From a virus, in IMG/VR virus record IMGVR_UViG_3300025889_000047, positions 1 through 35,600 of that record: DNA of 35,600 nucleotides. The stretch is one strand, 5' to 3'. A model generated the notes under the pieces. That model saw only the letters and a program-made list of their open reading frames with translations. It ran no database searches and was not told the origin of the DNA. The number at the start of each line of letters is the position of its first letter. The first letter of the stretch is position 1. Shown here in pieces: positions 28,668 through 35,600 of the stretch. The translations under genes and the position numbers were made by a program.

Positions 28668-29920
28668 GTACTGACCTAAGCATCAAGCTACTACCCTGGC
28701 AACAAGAAGTCTGGGACAGCAAAGCAAGGTTTAAAGTTGTAGCTGCCGGACGAAGAACTGGTAAATCCAGACTGGCTGCTTATCAACTTATCTTCTATGC
28801 CTTGCAGGTTAAGTCTGGTCATGTGTTCTATGTTGCCCCTACACAGGGACAGGCTAGAGATATTATGTGGCAGACCCTACTTGAGGTAGGACACCCAGTT
28901 GTTAAGAGCAGTCACATTAACAATCTACAAATCACCCTGATTAACGGTGCTACTATTTCGTTAAAAGGGGCAGACAGACCAGAGACAATGCGGGGTGTGT
29001 CTCTGAAGTTCTTGGTCATGGATGAATATGCAGACATGAAACCAAGCGTCTGGGAACAAATCCTAAGACCTGCACTGGCTGACCAGAAAGGTTCAGCTAT
29101 GTTTATTGGTACACCAATGGGTCGTAACCACTTCTATGATCTGTATCAATATGCCTGTATGGGCGAAGATACAACCCATCAAGGATGGCATTTTACTTCG
29201 TATGATAACCCAATGCTTGATCCAGAAGAGATCAACATGGCAAAACAATCCATGTCGTCTTTTGCTTTTCGTCAAGAATTTATGGCTTCCTTTGAGGCTA
29301 TGGGTTCTGAGATCTTTAAAGAGGAATGGGTTAGTGTTGATGACAAAGCACCGGAAGAGGGTGATTACTACATCGCCATTGACATGGCTGGTTTTGATGA
29401 TGCAACCAAGAGAACAAGAACAAGTAGGCTAGACAATACATCAATTGCTGTTGTAAAGGTTGGCACTAGTGGTTGGTACGTAGATAACATTATCTATGGG
29501 CGCTGGACTTTTGAACAAACAGCAGAAAAGATATTTGGTGCAGTGGCTAAGTATGATCCTATTGCAGTAGGTATTGAGAAAGGTATTTCAAGACAGGCAA
29601 TCATGTCGCCTCTGACTGATATGATGAAGAAGCGTGGTAAGTTCTTTCGTGTGGAAGAGCTAACACATGGTAACAAAAAGAAGGTTGACCGTATTGTTGC
29701 TGCTTTGCAAGGGAGATTTGAACACGGGATGATTACAATTAACAAAGCAGACTGGAACACAGAGTTCCTAGATCAATTGTTTCAATTCCCAAACCCACAA
29801 GTACATGATGACTTAGTTGATTCTCTTGCCTACATAGACCAGTTGGCTAAGGTAGCCTACAACTATGAATTTGAGGGAGAAGATACCTACGAAGTTTTTG
29901 ATGAAGTAGCTGGTTATTGA
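28664..29920 (+). CDS. Terminase large subunit
   Basis: A 418-residue packaging motor. ATPase: LLPWQQEVW adenine-binding motif, Walker A AGRRTGKS at 28-35, Walker B FLVMDEYAD at 116-123 (Asp120, Glu121). Nuclease: YYIAIDMAGFDD (Asp240) and HDDLVDSLAY (381-390). It pumps DNA into the capsid and cuts the concatemer. The start is TTG at 28664, overlapping the lysozyme stop; the first ATG is too late because it would lose the Walker A region. It is shorter than T7 gp19 (586) and more like terminases of compact marine phages. Confidence 0.92.
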   Translation: MSTDLSIKLLPWQQEVWDSKARFKVVAAGRRTGKSRLAAYQLIFYALQVKSGHVFYVAPTQGQARDIMWQTLLEVGHPVVKSSHINNLQITLINGATISLKGADRPETMRGVSLKFLVMDEYADMKPSVWEQILRPALADQKGSAMFIGTPMGRNHFYDLYQYACMGEDTTHQGWHFTSYDNPMLDPEEINMAKQSMSSFAFRQEFMASFEAMGSEIFKEEWVSVDDKAPEEGDYYIAIDMAGFDDATKRTRTSRLDNTSIAVVKVGTSGWYVDNIIYGRWTFEQTAEKIFGAVAKYDPIAVGIEKGISRQAIMSPLTDMMKKRGKFFRVEELTHGNKKKVDRIVAALQGRFEHGMITINKADWNTEFLDQLFQFPNPQVHDDLVDSLAYIDQLAKVAYNYEFEGEDTYEVFDEVAGY

Positions 29921-29959
29921 TTAAAACAGAGTTAAATCAGATAAGTTTAAGGTAGAATA

Positions 29960-31936
29960 ATGAGTAAAGATTACAGCACAAAAACAACACCCGAAGCATG
30001 GATCATGGATAAATGTGAGGGCTGGAGAGACCATTTCCAGACAAACTATGCTGGACGCTTTGACGAATACTATCGTATATGGCGTGGGATCTGGGATCAA
30101 AGCGATTCTATGCGTTTGTCTGAGCGTTCTAAACTTATTTCCCCCGCTACACAGCAGGCCGTTGAGTCTTCCGTTGCTGAGATAGAGGAGGCTACTTTTG
30201 GTCGTGGTAACTTCTTTGATATCCGTGATGATTTACAAGACCCAAACAAGGGTGACGTATCTTTTCTTAAGAAACAACTTACAGAAGACATGGCTTTTGC
30301 CAAGACTCGCAGTTCTGTAGCTGAGTGTTTGATTAATGCTGCTGTATTTGGTACTGGTATTGGTGAGCTTATGTTGGATGAGGTAATAGAACTCGTCCCA
30401 GCAACACAAGAGATGCCAGACCAGCAAATGCAAGCCGTTGGTGTAATAAAAAAGGACAGGGTTCTAGTACGTCTTGACCCTGTTATGCCACAAAATTTCC
30501 TGATTGATCCTCTTGCTACTAATATTGATGATGCTCTTGGTGTAGCAATTGACAAAATGGTTCCAGAGCATGTTATTCGTCAAGGAATTGACAGTGGTAT
30601 TTACCTAGACGTTGACTTTGATTGTATACCGTCTGACCCAGAGCTAGAGGATGCAAGTAAAATAAGCAATGTTTACGAAGCAGGGATGGTACGTCTAACT
30701 AAATATTTTGGTTTAGTCCCAACAGAGCTGCTTAAAGACCCTATTGTTATTCGTGAGACAGAATACGAAGAGGGGGAAGAAGAAGAAGAATCAATAACAA
30801 TTGATATCTTGGAAGAGGGAGACCTTGAAAAAAGCTATGTAGAAGTAATTGCTGTTATTGCAAATGGATCAACAATCCTTAAATTAGAAAAGAATCCCTA
30901 CATGAAACAGGATCGCCCTGTTGTAGCCTTTTCGTGGGATGTTGTTCCTTCTCGTTTCTGGGGTCGTGGTGTTTGTGAGAAGGCATACAACAGCCAGAAA
31001 GCACTTGATACAGAACTTCGTGCTAGGGTTGATGCTCTTGCCCTGACTGTACACCCAATGATGGCTATTGACGCTTCTCGTATGCCTCGTGGTGCTAAGT
31101 TAGACATACGCCCTGGTAAAACATTCCTTACAAATGGAAACCCCTCTGAGATCCTGCAACCATTTAAGTTTGGTTCTTTGGATCAGGTGACATTCAGCCA
31201 GGCACAACAGCTACAAATGATGGTGCAACAGTCAACTGGTGCTATTGACTCTGCTGGTATCCCTGCATCCATTAATGGAGAGGGCACTGCTGCTGGAATC
31301 TCAATGGGTTTGAGTGCAATCATCAAACGACACAAGCGCACTCTGATTAACTTCCAAGAGAACTTTTTAATTCCATTCGTAGAAAAGGCAGCTTGTCGTT
31401 ATATGCAGTTTGTACCTGAACTGTACCCTGTTAAAGACTATAAGTTTGTAGCAACCAGTTCTCTTGGCATTATTGCTCGTGAATATGAGACTACACAGCT
31501 TGTTCAACTATTGCAAACTATGCAACAGGGCACTCCAATGTACTCAATGCTTGTCATGGCTGTCATTGACAACATGGCTATCTCTAATCGTGAAGAGATC
31601 CTTGCAGCAATTCAACAAGAACAACAGCCAGATCCACAGGCACAGCAGTTGCAACAAGCACAAACACAATTGCAGATGGAATCTGCTATGGCACAGCTTG
31701 AAAATATTAAAGCACAAACTGCTGAGATTGTTAGTCGTGTACAACAAAACAATGTTGAGACACAACTACTGCCAATTGAAGAAGAGACTCGTCGTATTTC
31801 TGCCATGTCTAATAACATGCCAATGGATGAGTTTAAGAAGTTGGTTGAATACGCCAAGCTACAATTAAAAGAAAAGGAAATCGATGTAAAGGAAAATATG
31901 GTTGAGATGCAGATGAGAAAAACTAGTGATAACTAA
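29960..31936 (+). CDS. Portal protein
   Basis: A 658-residue protein of T7-like portal type: early YAGRFDEYYRIWRGIWDQ, then FGRGNFFDIRDD, PQNFLIDPLA, a crown-side Gln-rich C-terminus (QQPDPQAQQLQQAQTQLQME), and WDVVPSRFWGRGVCEKA in the clip region. It forms the dodecameric ring through which DNA enters and leaves. Length is larger than T7 gp8 (536), chiefly from the long Gln-rich coiled tail. AAGGTAG lies upstream of the ATG, after a 39-base gap from the terminase. Confidence 0.9.
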   Translation: MSKDYSTKTTPEAWIMDKCEGWRDHFQTNYAGRFDEYYRIWRGIWDQSDSMRLSERSKLISPATQQAVESSVAEIEEATFGRGNFFDIRDDLQDPNKGDVSFLKKQLTEDMAFAKTRSSVAECLINAAVFGTGIGELMLDEVIELVPATQEMPDQQMQAVGVIKKDRVLVRLDPVMPQNFLIDPLATNIDDALGVAIDKMVPEHVIRQGIDSGIYLDVDFDCIPSDPELEDASKISNVYEAGMVRLTKYFGLVPTELLKDPIVIRETEYEEGEEEEESITIDILEEGDLEKSYVEVIAVIANGSTILKLEKNPYMKQDRPVVAFSWDVVPSRFWGRGVCEKAYNSQKALDTELRARVDALALTVHPMMAIDASRMPRGAKLDIRPGKTFLTNGNPSEILQPFKFGSLDQVTFSQAQQLQMMVQQSTGAIDSAGIPASINGEGTAAGISMGLSAIIKRHKRTLINFQENFLIPFVEKAACRYMQFVPELYPVKDYKFVATSSLGIIAREYETTQLVQLLQTMQQGTPMYSMLVMAVIDNMAISNREEILAAIQQEQQPDPQAQQLQQAQTQLQMESAMAQLENIKAQTAEIVSRVQQNNVETQLLPIEEETRRISAMSNNMPMDEFKKLVEYAKLQLKEKEIDVKENMVEMQMRKTSDN

Positions 31937-31948
31937 CAGTTATGCTAA

Positions 31949-31977
31949 TTGACATACCTATTCATTTGTGTTATAAT
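31949..31977 (+). promoter_or_regulatory. Perfect sigma-70 promoter before the capsid genes
   Basis: TTGACA (31949-31954), 17 bases, TATAAT (31972-31977). It adds transcription for the two small genes, scaffold and capsid genes. With a start near 31984 the first gene (ATG 31991) has a leader of only about seven bases. Confidence 0.9.
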
Positions 31978-31990
31978 ATGAGAGTAGATA

Positions 31991-32239
31991 ATGGATGTTG
32001 AAAAATATTACGAGAACTATATTGACCTGTTCCAACAAGAAGGTTGGATGCAGTTGCTCGATGAACTAAAAGAATTTTCTGATTCAATCAAAATAGAAAG
32101 CCTTAGTGATGCTAGGGATCTCCATCTGGCCCAAGGAAGATTGGATGTGCTTCGCATGGTCTTGTCTTGGGAGGACTCAATCAAAAATAGTTATGTCCTT
32201 TTTTTACAGGAGGAAACAAGCAATGAGACGTTTGTTTGA
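31991..32239 (+). CDS. Small helical protein, function unknown
   Basis: An 82-residue protein, MDVEKYYENYIDLFQQEGWM, followed by ELKEFSDSIKIESLSDARDL and a terminal helix. This style (three helices, 'F--EGW--L') is frequent in podoviruses between portal and scaffold; role unknown. It starts about seven bases after the predicted start site of the promoter at 31949, so it may be translated near-leaderless or only from longer transcripts. It overlaps the next gene by 17 bases. Confidence 0.72.
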   Translation: MDVEKYYENYIDLFQQEGWMQLLDELKEFSDSIKIESLSDARDLHLAQGRLDVLRMVLSWEDSIKNSYVLFLQEETSNETFV

Positions 32240-32429
32240 TTTTCTCTGTGAGAAGGGCCACAAGGAAGAACAGTATACTGATTCAGAAGTAAGGGAATCA
32301 ATCTGTTCAAAATGTGGCTCAAACAATAAGCGGATAATCTCAGGAACATCCTTTAAGCTAGATCATACCTTTCCAGGGGCTAATATGAAATGGGTAAGGG
32401 ATCATGAAAGAGCCGCTAAAAAACACTAA
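32223..32429 (+). CDS. Zinc-ribbon (FmdB-like) protein
   Basis: A 68-residue protein starting MRRLFDFLCEKGHKEEQYTD at 32223 after a clear GGAGG site; the frame upstream belongs to the previous gene. It has C-x-x-G-H, then CSKCGSNNKRIISGTSFKLD and a KWVRDHERAA tail. The Cys/His set is that of an FmdB-like zinc ribbon, common in phages before the scaffold gene. The C-terminal 'DHTFPGANMKWVRDHE' part is conserved in these proteins. Function unknown; probably binds nucleic acid or a virion protein. Confidence 0.8.
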   Translation: MRRLFDFLCEKGHKEEQYTDSEVRESICSKCGSNNKRIISGTSFKLDHTFPGANMKWVRDHERAAKKH

Positions 32430-32472
32430 CCACAATCTTCACAATGCTTTTAAAGTACGGAGAATTTATTAA

Positions 32473-33291
32473 ATGACTAGAATCGTAGACCCTCTTGATA
32501 ACCAAGAATTTGACTTGCAAGATGGCGAAGAGTTTGTTAACCCATTTGACGAAGTGACCGAAGAAGCAACAAGTGATGTTGATAACTTCTCAGAAGAACA
32601 AGAATCTGTAAAAGATGACTTTCCCGATAAGTACAAAGGGAAGTCTCTTGAGGAAGTGGTGCGTATGCACCAAGAAGCAGAAAGACTTGTTGGTCGCCAA
32701 AGCTCAGAGGTTGGAGAACTACGCAAAGCAGTTGATGACTTGCTCAAGGTGAAGCTCGACGAAAGTAAAAGTGGTAAAGAAGTAGAAGATCAAGAGGAAG
32801 ATTTTGATTTTTATGAGAATCCTAAAGAGGCTGTAAACCGTTCTGTAGAGAACAGTGCAACAATTAAGCAAATGAAGGAGCTCCTTGCTAAACAACATCA
32901 AGCTGAGATCCTGAAAACTTTGGAGACAAAACACCCAGACTTTATGGAGATTGCACAAAGTGCAAACTTTATTGACTGGGTAAGTAAGTCTCAAGTTCGC
33001 ACCGAACTACTACAACGTGCTGACAAATACGATCTGAATGCCGCTATGGAACTGCTGGACAATTGGAAAGAAATCAAAGGTGCAGTAGAGAAAGCCAATA
33101 GTGTTAATCAAGAAGATCGTAAGTTACAGCGTAAAGCGGCCAGCACTGGTGGGAGAGGTTCTTCTGAGCCTGTTTCTCGTAAAGTCTATCGTCGTACTGA
33201 TCTAGTTAATTTAATGAAGAACAACCCTCAAAAGTATATGGCTAATATCGACGAATATCAAAAAGCCTATGCAGAAAAGAGGGTTAAATAA
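32473..33291 (+). CDS. Capsid assembly scaffolding protein
   Basis: A 272-residue, highly charged, almost all-helical protein, acidic at the start (NPFDEVTEEATSDVDNFSEE), with a helix near KGKSLEEVVRMHQEAERLVG and a basic C-terminus (RKVYRRTDLVNLMKNNPQKY) that would bind the capsid protein. This is the scaffold pattern of T7 gp9 (307 residues) and lies immediately upstream of the capsid gene. It guides procapsid assembly and leaves before DNA packaging. GGAGA precedes the ATG. Confidence 0.85.
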   Translation: MTRIVDPLDNQEFDLQDGEEFVNPFDEVTEEATSDVDNFSEEQESVKDDFPDKYKGKSLEEVVRMHQEAERLVGRQSSEVGELRKAVDDLLKVKLDESKSGKEVEDQEEDFDFYENPKEAVNRSVENSATIKQMKELLAKQHQAEILKTLETKHPDFMEIAQSANFIDWVSKSQVRTELLQRADKYDLNAAMELLDNWKEIKGAVEKANSVNQEDRKLQRKAASTGGRGSSEPVSRKVYRRTDLVNLMKNNPQKYMANIDEYQKAYAEKRVK

Positions 33292-33316
33292 TCCAAACTT
33301 TTAAAGGTATTTAATC

Positions 33317-34255
33317 ATGGCACTTGGTACTGACCACGTAACAAACACAACCGCAGCTTCATTCATTCCAGAAATCTGGTCTGATGAAATTGTTGCTGCA
33401 TACCAGCGCAACCTTGTACTGGCTAACCTTGTAAACAAAATGTCCCACGTTGGTAAGAAGGGTGATACCATTCATATCCCCAAACCTACCCGTGGCTCTG
33501 CTTCTGCTAAGTCTGCTTCATCTCAGGTTACACTGATTGCTGCTACTGAGTCTGAAGTATCTGTTTCAATCAACAAACACTACGAGTATTCTCGTTTGAT
33601 TGAAGACATTACTGACGTACAAGCACAACCTTCTTTGCGTCAATTCTATACTCAAGATGCTGGCTATGCCTTGGCTAAACAAGTTGATGATGACCTGTTT
33701 ACTTTGGGCAAGTCTTTGGGTGATGGTGATGGTTCTGACTGGACTCACAGCAATGTGTTCTACATTGATGCTGCGAACGGTTTGGCAGCCTATGCTGTTG
33801 ACACTGTAGCCACTACTGATCTGTTTACTGATCTGGCATTCCGTGATGCAGTACAACAGTTGGATGATGCTGACGTACCTATGGACAACCGCTTTATCGT
33901 TGTTCCTCCGTCCGTTCGTAATACCATCATGGGTATTGATCGCTACAACAGCCGCGACTTTGTTGATGGCCGTGGTGTAATGAATGGTCAGATTGGTACT
34001 CTGTATGGCGTAGACGTTTACGTTTCAAGCAACTGTCCAATCATTGAAACCGCTGCTGATAACGCTGCTGGTGGAGATGTAAAAGGTGCTATCTTCGGCC
34101 ATAAAGACGCTTTTGTTTTGGCAGAGCAATTGGGTGTTCGTACCCAAACTCAGTACAAGCAAGAGTATCTGGGTGACCTGATGACTGCTGATACTTTGTA
34201 TGGCGTACAGGTTCTGCGTCCTGAGTCTGCCATTGTAATTGCCGTAAACGGCTAA
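33317..34255 (+). CDS. Major capsid protein (HK97-fold)
   Basis: A 312-residue shell protein with the usual landmarks: FIPEIWSDEIVAAYQRNLVL at the N-terminal arm, KKGDTIHIPKPTRGSASAK, HYEYSRLIEDI, FIVVPPSVRNTIMG, and QEYLGDLMTADTLYGVQVLR at the C-terminus. Codons shift here toward CGT, CTG and other forms typical of highly expressed genes, unlike most of the genome. AAAGGT lies before the ATG. It is made in hundreds of copies per particle, which fits the extra promoter at 31949. Confidence 0.92.
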   Translation: MALGTDHVTNTTAASFIPEIWSDEIVAAYQRNLVLANLVNKMSHVGKKGDTIHIPKPTRGSASAKSASSQVTLIAATESEVSVSINKHYEYSRLIEDITDVQAQPSLRQFYTQDAGYALAKQVDDDLFTLGKSLGDGDGSDWTHSNVFYIDAANGLAAYAVDTVATTDLFTDLAFRDAVQQLDDADVPMDNRFIVVPPSVRNTIMGIDRYNSRDFVDGRGVMNGQIGTLYGVDVYVSSNCPIIETAADNAAGGDVKGAIFGHKDAFVLAEQLGVRTQTQYKQEYLGDLMTADTLYGVQVLRPESAIVIAVNG

Positions 34256-34335
34256 TCTATAATACTACGGGGGAAAGCCTTTTAGGTGAGTACCCTGTTT
34301 TTACATTTAAAAGATTACAATGTGCAGGTGTATAA

Positions 34336-35600
34336 ATGGCAATATATCGTGGTGATGGTGGTGCTGGTGATGCTACAAATGACATTACCATTAACCAAAT
34401 TACTGAGTTAAGTTCAGACGCACAAGCTGCTGCTATTGCTGCTGCAAGTTCTGCTACATCTGCTTCTACATCTGCTAGTGCCGCAAGCACTTCTGCCACT
34501 AATGCAGCAACCTCTGCCACTACTGCTGGTACATCCGCTACCAATGCTGCTTCTTCTGCTTCTTCTGCTTCTGCCTCTGCAAGCAATGCAAGTACAAGTG
34601 AAACTAATGCCGCAGCTTCTGAAACCGCTGCTGCTGCGAGTGAAGCTGCTGCCGCTTTAAGCGAAACTGCTGCTGCTGCTTCTGAAACCAATGCTGCTAG
34701 TTCTGCCTCTTCAGCTAGTACCTCAGCAAGCACAGCGACTACTCAAGCAACTAATGCCGCAACTTCAGCAACGAATGCAGCAAACTCTGCTAGTGCTGCT
34801 TCTACTTCTGAAACAAATGCAGCTACCTCAGAAACCAATGCAGCTACATCTGAGACAAATGCTGCCTCTAGTGCTACTAGTGCATCAAACGATGCAGCAA
34901 CAGCCACTACAAAAGCATCAGAGGCTTCTACAAGCGCATCTAATGCTGCTACCTCAGAAACCAATGCTGCTGCTTCAGAGTCTGCGGCTGCAACATCTGC
35001 TACAAATGCAAGTACATCTGAGACCAACGCTGCTGCCTCTGAGACAGCCGCTGCTAGTTCTGCTAGTGCTGCTGCTACATCAGAATCAAACGCAGCTACA
35101 AGTGCATCTGGAGCCTCTACGAGTGCTTCTAACGCTGCTACCTCTGCAAGCAATGCAGCAACCTCTGAAACAAACGCAGCTACAAGCGAAACAAACGCTG
35201 CTGCAAGTGCTAGTGCTGCTGCTTCTAGTGCGGCTGATGCTGCTACAAGTGCTAGTGCCTTCCTTGCATCAGAAGCCTATACAATTACAAACACAGACAC
35301 AACTAACTGGGATACAGCATACGGCTGGGGTGATCATTCTCTTGTTGGATATCTGACCTCTGAGACATCGCATACGGATGTTGTTGTAGACGGCGATTTC
35401 ATTTCTAACGGTATTCTCAAGCGCACCGCTGCGGGCGTGTACGGTATCGTTACCGATAACTCAACTAACTGGGATATAGCAGTCGGGTGGGGTGACCATT
35501 CTCTTGTTGGATATCTCACAAGCTACACAGAGACTGATCCCGTTTATACTGCTTCCTCTTGGAACACCACTACGAATAACTCTAGTAACTGGGATACTGC
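34336..35600 (+). CDS. Tail fibre protein, N-terminal part (continues at 1-545)
   Basis: The start ATG at 34336 follows an AGGTG site. About 30 N-terminal residues (MAIYRGDGGAGDATNDITIN) likely bind the tail. Residues about 32-311 are almost only Ala, Ser, Thr, Asn and Glu in short repeats such as SETNAATSETNAA, like the lambda Stf fibre-repeat region, and probably form a long trimeric stalk. The first WG repeat (NWDTAYGWGDHSLVGYL) follows. The frame runs through the joint; together with 1-545 it gives 560 residues. Antisense open frames in this stretch are shadows of the Ala-rich code. Confidence 0.88.
   Translation, partial: MAIYRGDGGAGDATNDITINQITELSSDAQAAAIAAASSATSASTSASAASTSATNAATSATTAGTSATNAASSASSASASASNASTSETNAAASETAAAASEAAAALSETAAAASETNAASSASSASTSASTATTQATNAATSATNAANSASAASTSETNAATSETNAATSETNAASSATSASNDAATATTKASEASTSASNAATSETNAAASESAAATSATNASTSETNAAASETAAASSASAAATSESNAATSASGASTSASNAATSASNAATSETNAATSETNAAASASAAASSAADAATSASAFLASEAYTITNTDTTNWDTAYGWGDHSLVGYLTSETSHTDVVVDGDFISNGILKRTAAGVYGIVTDNSTNWDIAVGWGDHSLVGYLTSYTETDPVYTASSWNTTTNNSSNWDT
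35474..35600. repeat. Terminal overlap copy 2 (circular joint)
   Basis: Identical to bases 1-127; see the first copy. Confidence 0.9.

Noticed and set aside
34256-34335. Possible terminator after the capsid gene (G5 run, T5 run)
   Set aside because: Only three-base stems can be drawn before the T-run; at most a weak pause site.
34257-34733. Leftward Ala/Val/Glu-rich ORF of 158 codons and similar ones to 35153
   Set aside because: These are antisense shadows of the Ala/Ser/Thr-rich fibre stalk, with no start context.
1-35600. CRISPR arrays, tRNA genes, integrase or lysogeny genes
   Set aside because: No spaced repeats, cloverleaf-like segments with CCA-type ends, or recombinase motifs were found on reading both strands; a profile search would be more sensitive.
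35474-35600. The 127-base end repeat as a true T7-style terminal redundancy
   Set aside because: It lies within the fibre coding sequence and its length equals a common assembler k-mer, so circular overlap is the simpler reading.

Overview
The window is the complete or nearly complete genome of a lytic, T7-like podovirus, written from an arbitrary break inside its tail-fibre gene. Bases 1-127 are repeated exactly at 35474-35600, and the reading frame of the tail fibre (starts 34336, stops 545) runs across the joint, so the molecule closes into a circle of 35,473 unique bases. Gene content (class II B12-dependent ribonucleotide reductase, family A polymerase, gp4-type primase-helicase, no phage RNA polymerase, no integrase) resembles marine podoviruses such as the cobaviruses or HTVC010P-like phages. 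That placement is inference. Near-perfect sigma-70 promoters point to use of the host RNA polymerase throughout. A Fur-box-like site and an integron attC-like site hint at a gammaproteobacterial host, without proving it.

Layout. A 790-base gene-free region (26581-27369) separates two diverging transcription units and holds their promoters, AT-rich repeats, a G-quadruplex motif, long inverted repeats and the Fur-like box; it is the best candidate for the replication origin and control region. Rightward (+) from 27175: small terminase with an AT-hook, lysozyme-LysM endolysin, large terminase, portal, then a second strong promoter (31949) before two small genes, scaffold, major capsid protein, tail fibre (across the joint), tail and adaptor proteins, nozzle-like protein, a second fibre, GNAT-like protein, three candidate ejection proteins (280, 339 and 1270 aa), holin and two small basic proteins, ending at a two-way terminator at 12514-12540. 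Leftward (-) from 26644: small early genes, a gp88-family protein, a cytosine-methyltransferase-like protein, a MarR-like regulator with MazG, then the replication block (primase-helicase, polymerase, SSB, exonuclease, endonuclease I), a metallophosphoesterase and the ribonucleotide reductase, which ends at the same terminator. One rightward gene (22203, DUF3310) with its own consensus promoter interrupts the leftward block.

Most unusual element. Between the SSB and the 5'-3' exonuclease a 61-aa gene sits in a 261-base unit (16712-16972) with the anatomy of an integron gene cassette: a foldable attC site at the 3' end of the gene, with matching R and L boxes, 5- and 6-base spacers and an extrahelical base, and a 5' end that is the exact reverse complement of the attC R'' box. 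No integrase is encoded here, so the cassette would have been donated by a host integron.

How the parts work together. Early leftward genes would take over nucleotide supply (MazG, reductase) and replicate the DNA through a T7-like set of proteins; rightward genes build, package and release particles. Lysis genes are split: the endolysin lies between the terminase genes and the holin lies at the far end of the structural block. Several small genes absent from a simple long-ORF view (12369, 17004, 17168, 22441, 22699) have good start context or tight packing and are annotated here.
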